From: Corinectria fuckeliana
Taxonomy: Eukaryota; Ascomycota; Sordariomycetes; Hypocreales; Nectriaceae
Assembly: GCA_019137255.1 (NCBI GenBank)
Contig: WPDH01000263.1
Location: forward strand, 1 to 15,254
DNA length: 15,254 nucleotides
Reading direction: 5' to 3'
Every line of letters begins with the position of its first letter. Within the stretch, counting starts at the first letter, position 1. The notes beneath the pieces are model-generated. The model was not told the DNA's origin. It saw only the letters and a program-made list of their open reading frames with translations, and ran no database searches. Positions 9,401 through 15,254 of this stretch are shown here, piece after piece. Position numbers and translations under genes: made by a program.

Positions 9401-9840
9401 CTAAGAATTATAGTCTGCTTAGAAAATATAAATAGCTATACTATAAAAGCTCTTTTAGATACTAGATTAGAAGGTAATATTATCTTAAGTAAAATAGCTA
9501 AGAAGTATAAACTAAAAGTAAGCCTTATAAAAGCTTTTATAACTTCTTATTTAAATAATAAGATTTTAATACTTAAAGAGGTAAAAATACTAGTCTTTTT
9601 AGGTAATACTTATATCTTATAAAGAATATATATAGCTCTTACTAGCCTTATATTTATTCTTTTTATCTTAAAGATACTCTTTATAAGAGCTATAAAACTC
9701 TTTTTTAACTATATAACTAAAAAAGAAGAAATATATATTAGATACTATCTTAAGTCTATAAGAATTATAATCTTAGTAGCAGAAAGTATTTATTAGAAGG
9801 TTTTATAAGAGGTTACTTATAAGACTAACTAGTAATAACT
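9400..9840 (+). pseudogene. Element B aspartic protease
   Basis: The + frame reads KALLDTRLEGNIILSKIAKK (9446-9505), matching the retroviral-type protease site ..aLlDtGseGNfIs..iA.k. The catalytic Asp GAT survives at 9458-9460. The Gly of D-T-G is Arg (AGA at 9464-9466) and the following Ser is Leu, both explained by transitions. The frame stays fairly open to about 9800, the expected length for this domain, and includes VKILVFLGNTY, a possible second conserved strand. Confidence 0.85.
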
Positions 9841-10649
9841 TTTAAGCCTCTTTTTAAGGTTTTTTTATATAAGCTATAAGCCTTAAAAGATAATAATAAT
9901 CCTAATATAGTCTAGTAGTTAAATTAGAATAGTAAAAAGAAAATTATATAACTTATTAAAAAGAAAGTTATTTATACTTACTTAATTTAATAGCTTTAGA
10001 TTAAGTAAAAAAAAAGTTAAAAGATATAACTTATAAGAAGAAAGAATAAGAAAAAAGAGTTAATATTTAGGTTAATATAATATATAAGCAGAAAAGAGCT
10101 AAAATCCACCTAAGAGATAATATCTCTTCTAATAGAAATATTCTTAAAGAAAACTCTTTATAAAAGAAAGAAAAGTAAAAAAAAGTATAAGACTTTCTAA
10201 AGTATAAAAGTAAGTACTTAGACTATATTACCTCTAAGTTTTTAGCAATTAAGAAAGAATTAAGACTTTTTAGTAAATAACTTTAAGAAGTACTAAATTA
10301 AGTTAAAAGAATAATATTAGAAGAAGAAACTAATATTCTATTATAAATCTTATATAATAAGAAAGCTACTTTAGCTTAAGACTTTAATAAGTATAGAAAA
10401 CTTAATCTTATAGTTATCTTTCTTTAAGTCTTAAAGATAGTTAAATATACTACTTAGTAAGCTAATAGTATACTAATTCTAAAAGGCTTAAAAAAGAAAG
10501 TTATAAACCTCTTAAAGACTAGGCTTAAGTGTTATATCTTTAAGAAATCTTATACTTTCTATTAGAACTTTTATATACTAGTAGTAAAAAAAAAAAAGAT
10601 ATCTACTTAATTAACTTAGCTACTTATATTAACTAATATACTATAAGAG
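9841..10649 (+). pseudogene. Element B linker between protease and RT
   Basis: A Lys/Gln/Ile-rich + frame with many TAA/TAG codons. Fragments around 10330-10610 (ILQLSFFKS-like, then LGLSVISLRNL-like) sit where the N-terminal part of RT should be, but I cannot align motifs. Several frames are needed to keep the reading open, so small indels are possible. Confidence 0.45.
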
Positions 10650-11384
10650 ATAGTCTTAATCTCTCTAGTATAAATAAATTCTCTTTAGATATAGTAATAT
10701 ATAAGATACTATTATTATTAGACTTTTTCTCTAGATATAACTAAATAGCTTTAAATAAAAAAAGCAGAAATCTAATAATATTTCTTACTTTTTTAAGACT
10801 ACTTTAAATATATATACTCTCTTAAGAAGTTACTAACTTAGTAGTATAGTTCTTAAGGATTATTATATATATCTTATATAATCTTATTTTAGATATCTAT
10901 TATACTTTTCTAGATAATATTACTATTAAGAGACTAATATAAATATTTAATAATAAGAAGGCTATACTTAGTATTAGAAAGTATATTTTAAAGTATTTAA
11001 TTAACTTAAATAAGATACTTATTAATATAAAACTATTAGGATATACTATTTTTAGGTAAAAATCTAAGTTCTGCTAAAATTTTATAATAGTTATTAGGTA
11101 TATTTATAAAACTAATAGATAAAGCTTTAAAAAAGCTAAGATTATTAAAATTAATAAGTAAAAGATTTATATTAATATTAAAAAGGTTAAATTCTTTCTT
11201 AAGATAGTTAAATACTATTACTACTAGATTTAGTATTACACTTAAATTATAAGGCTTTTAATAATACTTTTTTAGAAAGATATTAACTTTATATAAGATA
11301 ATAACTAACAGAAAGTAATAAATTAACTAAAAGTAAAAATTATATTTTTACTAATCTTAGTAACTCTTAACTTTTTAGATAAAA
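10650..11384 (+). pseudogene. Element B reverse transcriptase
   Basis: The block LDFFSRYN*IAL (10728-10763) matches LD.FSGYDQi.l; its catalytic Asp GAC at 10731-10733 is intact. SRNLIIFLTFLRLL* follows (srD.TAF.TplGllr). Then comes IYYTFLDNITIKRL (about 10895-10936), matching the FIDDvpvKGP active site with the second Asp changed to Asn (FLDN codons at 10907-10918). Downstream ILINIKLLGYTIF, KKAKIIKI and VKFFLKIVKYY correspond to the thumb/connection pattern (..i..W..p....evr.FLG...). Distinct from the RT of element A, which has YLDD and the KTAF.t.ygh.e block, so A and B are different lineages. Confidence 0.9.
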
Positions 11385-11579
11385 CAGGAGAAATTATTCT
11401 AATAGTAAATATAAGTCTTAAAAGATAAGAATATATACTAATATAACTTATTAATAGTAAGTAATATCTAGTCTAATTTAAGTTTAAGCTTTAAAATAAG
11501 ACTAAGTAAAGCTATAATACTACTAAATAAAAGTACTAAGTAATACTATATATATTTTATTAACTAAGAAACTATTTAT
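11385..11579 (+). pseudogene. Element B RNase H, 5' part
   Basis: The + frame GEIILIVNISLKR*EYIL (11389-11442) matches the RNase H start lavDASl.gwGa.l. The first Asp is now Asn at 11408-11410. NKTK*SYNTTK*KYQVILYI follows, matching ..aE..YdatKrEcrg.l.alkk. The frame then reads Y*LRNYL and is broken by insertion C. It resumes at 13414. Confidence 0.9.
11561..11579. repeat. Target site duplication of insertion C, left copy (19 bp)
   Basis: TAACTAAGAAACTATTTAT matches 13414-13432 except for one C/T difference. Collapsing the copies rejoins B's RNase H frame as LRNYL-YSIFFIF. Confidence 0.85.
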
Positions 11580-11594
11580 TTATTTATTTATTTA
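11575..11594. repeat. (TTTA)5 tract at left end of insertion C
   Basis: Five perfect TTTA units overlap the end of the target duplication. Read on the - strand this is (TAAA)5, which resembles the simple-repeat tail of a LINE or SINE inserted in - orientation. Confidence 0.8.
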
Positions 11595-11787
11595 TACCTA
11601 ATTTAGCTTATAGCTATCTAGTCCTTTTTTAAAGTAACTTAAACTAATTTATAATAAGAGGGAAAAATCCTAATAGTAAGCTATAAGATAAAAAACCTTT
11701 TACTACTTTTACCTAAGAGAGGAGTAAGTTAAGCTTAGTATATATATATAGTAATATAAGTTATAAGTAGGTTTATTTTATAAGAAA

Positions 11788-11789
11788 NN
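11788..11789. other. Ambiguous bases (NN)
   Basis: Two undetermined bases; a second pair is at 12460-12461. Both lie inside insertion C and may mark joins or mixed alignments between repeat copies. Confidence 0.95.
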
Positions 11790-11899
11790 TAATAATAAGT
11801 TCTTATAAGGCTTAGCTTAAATTATATACTAAAATTTAGTTAATCTTAAGTTAAGTTTAAGTTACTTATACTACTTATTCTTATTCTTTTAGGTATTAT

Positions 11900-13405
11900 T
11901 CTTATTACTAACTAGTATTAGTATACCTTCTCTAACTTTTAATAGTATTTACTCTCTTATTTAGTTAATTAGTCTAAATACTATAAGAGTTAAACTTAAA
12001 TCTAAGTCTAGTCTAGCTTAAAGCTACTTTAAGAGCTACTTAAGCTCTTTTTAGGTAAGATAGTTTAGTACTATAGTTAGTATTAGTATTAATATTATTA
12101 TATCTTATAGTAAGTATATTATATATTTATACTACTTACTTAAGATACTAAACTATATAAGTCTTTTTATATAAGTATTTCTTATCTATTTTTATTCTTT
12201 TTATACTATATAGTATATATAAGATTATACTAGGTATATACTATTATAATTATAATATACTAAAAAGATCTTACTAGTAAAAGTAAGATATATTATATCT
12301 CTTATATAATAAGCTCTCTTATAATAGCTATATTTAGCTTATTCCTAATAGTATTATATAATATATCTAAAGTAAAAGTACTTAAAGTATTATCTAAGTT
12401 AAATCTCTCTTAAATAAGACTTAATCTAATAAACCTTTATAGTTATAATTATATCTTAGNNTATAGTAGCTTTATAATAGTTTTATAGTATATATTTTAA
12501 TACTATTTACTTATTAGATATTTACTATAAGGTTCTTAAGTAAGCCTTTTATATAGCTAGTTAAGACTCTCTTAGTAACTATTATAAACTATCTTAAAAC
12601 CTAATATATACTTATACTAAAAATAGTAAGAATCTAAGTATTATCTTTTAAGAGATTTATAATTAGTTTATAAAAAAAAACTATAATATTCTTACTAAGA
12701 AGGTAATATAAGACTACTATAAGTAAGAGATAACCTCTTAAGAGGGTATAATTAATAATTATTATAATATCTAATAGTATATAAGATATAATATTAAGAG
12801 TTATACTAAGCGACTTAATAATAATCTTTCTATTAAGATAAGAAAAGATTACTTTTAATAGTAGTACTATTAAGAATAAAAGTATTCTCTTATTATAAGT
12901 AACTTAAGCTTAAGTTAAGACCTTAATAAGTGTTTTCTAAAAGGTAGCTAATACTACTTTTTTAATAGTAGTTATAATTATTTTTATAAGAGATAGTAAG
13001 ATTAGAATCTTACTACTTATATATTAAGTATAGCTTATAATAGTATTAGCTAGAGTTATTACTATTCTTTAAACTAAGAGAAAAATAACTTTTAGAATAA
13101 TTACTTTAAGTTTATATTTAGTTTTAATAATAAGATCTTTAAATTAATTATAAGTTATTTTTATACTAAGCTTAGCTTATAGTAAAAATAGGTTTTATAG
13201 TAAAAGATTTTTCTTAAGAGAAAGAAAAAAATAGTTTATAATTTTAATATTTTTTATTTTACTTAGCTTACTTATTATATATAATATAATAATAATATAA
13301 GAGTAGAAAAAAAGTAAAAAAAGTTTATAAAAAAAGTTAGTTAAGTTAAAATAAATTTTAAAAGTATAACTAAGATATAATAAGAGTAACTATTAAATAT
13401 TTATA
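11900..13405 (+). pseudogene. Decayed long frame in insertion C, product unknown
   Basis: One + frame can be followed for about 500 codons, apparently unshifted across the second NN pair, ending about 10 bp before the right target duplication. Stops are many but almost all TAA/TAG at plausible Gln/Arg/Trp positions. The first third is Ser/Leu/Ile-rich. The rest is rich in Tyr, Asn, Lys and Gln, with blocks such as NSKNLSIIFQEIYNQFIKKN (one RIP stop read as Q, near 12625), RYNIKSYTKRLNNNLS (near 12787) and VKINFKSITKI (near 13347). Many Asn and Tyr could be former Asp, Cys or His. I recognise no family. The complementary - frame has fewer stops but reads as a Leu/Ile-rich shadow, so strand assignment is not certain. 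Confidence 0.4.
12460..12461. other. Ambiguous bases (NN)
   Basis: Two undetermined bases inside the long frame of insertion C. Confidence 0.95.
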
Positions 13406-13413
13406 AAAGGTTA

Positions 13414-13432
13414 TAACTAAGAAACTACTTAT
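13414..13432. repeat. Target site duplication of insertion C, right copy (19 bp)
   Basis: TAACTAAGAAACTACTTAT, partner of 11561-11579. Confidence 0.85.
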
Positions 13433-13929
13433 ATAGTATTTTCTTTATTTTTAAGATAGATTTATAGGTTTTAATCTACTAGCTTAATAGAAAAGCTAAT
13501 AATATACTAGGCTTATTAATTATATATTAGATTAGCTATTTTATATTATTTAACTATAGTATATACTATATATAAAGTATTAAAAACCTTATTATAAACA
13601 GGCTATTAAAAAAGTAGGCTAGACTTTTAGATAAGCTAGATATAGCTACTAAAAAAGATATTAAGAATTTTATAAACTTACATCTTAATATAGTATCTAT
13701 TAAAGACTAATATAAGCAGCTAAAAAAGAGTTATAATAAGAAATTTCTTAAGCTAGAGAAATATCTTTTAACTTTAAAAAAGCTTATAAGAGTTAGTATA
13801 AAAGTCTTTTAAGCTATTTAGTATAAAGTCTTTTTTCACTTTATTTAAAAAGGTTAAATCTAGTAAAAGTTAAATAACCTAAAAGGTAAACTTATTCTTA
13901 TAGTTAAGTAGAAAAAGGTTTAAAAGCAG
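13414..13929 (+). pseudogene. Element B RNase H 3' part and connection
   Basis: The + frame resumes with LRNYLYSIFFIFKIDL*VLIY, matching lryWLyGv.F.letDa..Lv.qlNr. The Asp of this block is retained as GAT (KID). Next come ANNILGLLIIY*IS (p.a..tRWia), FNYSIYYI*SIKNLIINRLL (F.f.v.hvpG..n..aDgLSr) and a linker with KKDIKNFINLHLNI. These are the hallmarks of the RNase H end and the tether to integrase in this Gypsy group. Confidence 0.9.
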
Positions 13930-14650
13930 TTAATTAAGTTATACTATATTAAAAAAGGTTATAAGAGATAAAATATAATACTTACTTTAATCTAAAAAAG
14001 GTATTTCTAAAAGATAATATAAATAGATATTAACTTAGCTATCTTTTAGTATTTTACCTGCTAAAATTATATATTTTAAAAAATAAAAAAGGTTACTATT
14101 TTAATAGCACTTTAGTTTCTTATAATAAAAGTCTATTTTAATATATAGTATTTTTTACTAGATAAAAGTAAGAAGTATCTTATTAAGACTAGATATAATT
14201 TAACAAGCTAGCTAAAAACTAAGCTAAAAACTAAGCTAAACACTTATATAATAACTTTATTTATATAAGAAGTATTATAATACTTTAGTATTATTATTAT
14301 TATAATAGTTAATAATAAGTTAAAAATAAGTAAGAAATTTATTCTTATTTTTAAAGCCTTAAAAATAAGAATAGTACCTACTTTAACTTATAACCTAAAA
14401 GTAAATAAGATTATTAAAGCTAGTTATACTACTTTAGTATTTTACTTTAAGAAGTATACTTTAAGTGTAAGTATAAAGTAAGTAAAAAAGTTACTTTACA
14501 CTCTAGTAGCTAACTAAGTAGCTATTTATATATCTTATAAGAAATTAGCTTTCTTCTTACTTTATAAGTAAAAACTAGTTTTTTCTCTAAAAGTAATAGT
14601 ACTTACTTAAAGGATTATTAATTAGAATAATATTAAAATATTAGATTAAT
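13930..14650 (+). pseudogene. Element B integrase (zinc domain and DDE core)
   Basis: The zinc domain is visible as LYYIKKGYKR (13939-13968; His positions now Tyr) and YFTC* (14050-14064; first Cys now Tyr, second Cys TGC kept). The core follows: FLIIKVYFNI*YFLLDKS matches f..ihiDtv.mp.s with the first Asp changed to Asn at 14140-14142. YFSIIIIIIVNNKLK matches ..ivvDNG.Ef with the second Asp changed to Asn at 14311-14313. LKVNKIIKASY matches ..aNG.vErgH with Glu changed to Lys at 14416-14418. A block like laa.r...r.stG.sPf.l.yG.e..lP follows to about 14590. After about 14680 the usual C-terminal domain is not recognisable, suggesting 3' truncation. Confidence 0.9.
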
Positions 14651-14680
14651 TACTTAAAAAAAGAGCTCTTATTCTTACTA

Positions 14681-14994
14681 TTAGCAGCGCTGTTTTTAGT
14701 CTTACTAGCCTTATTATTATTAGTACTATTCTTTTTACTAGTTCTCTTAAGAGCTAGTAACCTAACTGTCTTAAAGGTAAAAACACTTTTTAGACAGGTA
14801 AGAGCTAAGATTATAATATATTTAAGATACTTAAGTATCTTAGTAATATAATTAATCCTACTAACTAGTATATTAAACTAGTTAGATATTAAGCTTATAA
14901 TTACTATTATAAGCATAATATATATATACTTAAGAGCTTAACTTTTTACCTAAAAAGCTATATTTTTAAGCCTTTTAAGCTTCTCCTCTTATAT
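14681..14994. other. Unassigned AT-rich segment between B integrase and the right inverted repeat
   Basis: No frame or repeat recognised. It does not match the sequence inside the left repeat (416 onward) on either strand. It holds a few GC-richer words (GCAGCGCTG at about 14684). It may be the divergent 3' end of B or flank belonging to the right repeat. Confidence 0.4.
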
Positions 14995-15254
14995 ACTATT
15001 AGCTTATATATATACTATAAAACTAACTTACACTTATATTATTAGTACCCCTCTCTTACTAAAAAGCCTTTACTAGGGCTTAAATAGTAGTAATAATAGT
15101 AAATAGTAAGACTTTATATATTTTATATATATAAGTATAAGCTATATAGCTACTCACTATAGTATTTATTTAGTCTTAGTAGAAACCTACTATATTATGT
15201 TTACCTATTTATATAATATATATAAAATAAAAGATAGCTTATACTACTCTTACT
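14995..15254 (-). repeat. Right copy of 260-bp inverted repeat
   Basis: Reverse complement of 156-415 with about 91% identity by eye and no indels; it reaches the last base of the window. If the left copy is an LTR end, this is an LTR of the same family in opposite orientation: a solo LTR or the edge of another element lying to the right. Confidence 0.85.

Larger units (their letters stand above)
11580..13413. mobile_element. Insertion C: 1.83-kb unclassified insertion in element B
   Basis: Bounded by the 19-bp duplication and inserted in the RNase H of B. No terminal inverted repeats or direct LTRs were seen at its ends. A long variable-length duplication plus a (TAAA)n-like tail on one side suggests target-primed insertion (LINE, SINE or a processed copy) on the - strand. 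Yet the more convincing reading frame inside is on the + strand, so the class and orientation are unresolved. It contains both NN gaps of the window. The first 300 bp (about 11595-11890) show nothing recognisable. Confidence 0.75.
414..14680 (+). mobile_element. Element B: decayed Ty3/Gypsy-type retrotransposon, host of two nested insertions
   Basis: In order on the + strand: a gag-like frame, aspartic protease (DTG-type site near 9458), reverse transcriptase (LDFFS..YN and FLDN motifs), RNase H, connection, and integrase (HHCC-like domain and D,D,E core). PR-RT-RH-IN order identifies a Ty3/Gypsy-type element. The FLDD-type catalytic motif and the LD.FSGYDQ block resemble the fungal group whose RT carries FIDDVPVKGP; this is recognised from memory, not searched. 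Element A splits gag and insertion C splits RNase H. After about 14680 the expected integrase C-terminal tail is not recognisable, so the 3' end, including any direct 3' LTR, seems to be missing. Both outer boundaries are approximate. Confidence 0.85.

Noticed and set aside
12046..12060. GTAAGA after TTTTAG as a 5' splice site in the frame of insertion C
   Set aside because: GTAAGA-like words are common in this sequence and I found no matching branch point and acceptor that improves the frame.
12061..12156. Inverted 10-bp words (TAGTTTAGTA / TACTAAACTA) as a structural RNA or terminator
   Set aside because: The loop is about 75 nt, the stem is short and AT-rich, and similar words recur by chance in this composition.
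12481..13185. - strand Leu/Ile-rich frame in insertion C as a membrane protein gene
   Set aside because: It is the in-register complement of the + frame; TAA/TAG on one strand become Leu codons on the other and AAT/TAT become Ile, giving a false hydrophobic frame.
156..15254. Terminal inverted repeats of a large DNA transposon (Maverick-like) or DIRS-like element
   Set aside because: Inside are Gypsy-type PR-RT-RH-IN domains with a DDE integrase; no DNA polymerase B, capsid, ATPase or tyrosine recombinase was recognised. Kept only as an alternative reading of the inverted flanks.
1..15254. tRNA, rRNA, CRISPR arrays or bacterial-type operons
   Set aside because: No cloverleaf with conserved arms, no spaced direct repeats, no Shine-Dalgarno-linked gene series; the composition and element types point to a fungal heterochromatic region.

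Overview
The window looks like a heavily RIP-mutated (repeat-induced point mutation) transposon graveyard from a filamentous ascomycete. The DNA is extremely AT-rich. CpA, TpG and CpG are scarce, so surviving C bases sit mostly before T or C. No intact gene is present: every recognisable reading frame is broken by TAA/TAG codons, mostly where Gln, Arg or Trp codons are expected. I cannot name the species.

Layout. (1) Element B is a + strand Ty3/Gypsy-type retrotransposon relic running from about 414 to about 14680: gag (about 440-1141 and 8899-9400), protease (about 9400-9840), RT (about 10650-11340), RNase H (split), connection, and integrase (about 13930-14650). (2) Element A is a complete but dead chromodomain Ty3/Gypsy element (chromovirus) on the - strand at 1147-8893. 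It has 212-bp LTRs and a 5-bp target duplication ATTAG, and it sits inside B's gag. Reading right to left it has gag with a CCHC knuckle, protease, RT, RNase H, integrase and a C-terminal chromodomain. About 2 kb then lies between pol and the left (3') LTR, and this appears to hold an opposite-strand open frame. (3) Insertion C, 11580-13413, splits B's RNase H and is flanked by a 19-bp duplication. It has a (TTTA)5 tract at its left edge and a decayed + strand frame of about 500 codons. (4) A 260-bp repeat occurs in inverted orientation at 156-415 and 14995-15254, flanking B.

Removing A and C, with one copy of each target duplication, restores continuous gag and RNase H reading frames in B. 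B is therefore the oldest layer and A and C are later insertions. RIP then disabled all of them. The two integrases have lost all six catalytic D, D, E positions, and which catalytic residues survive elsewhere mostly follows whether the G lay in a TpG context.

I see no functional gene, RNA gene, CRISPR array or host operon. The least explained parts are the antisense frame in A, the nature of C, and the inverted rather than direct repeats around B.
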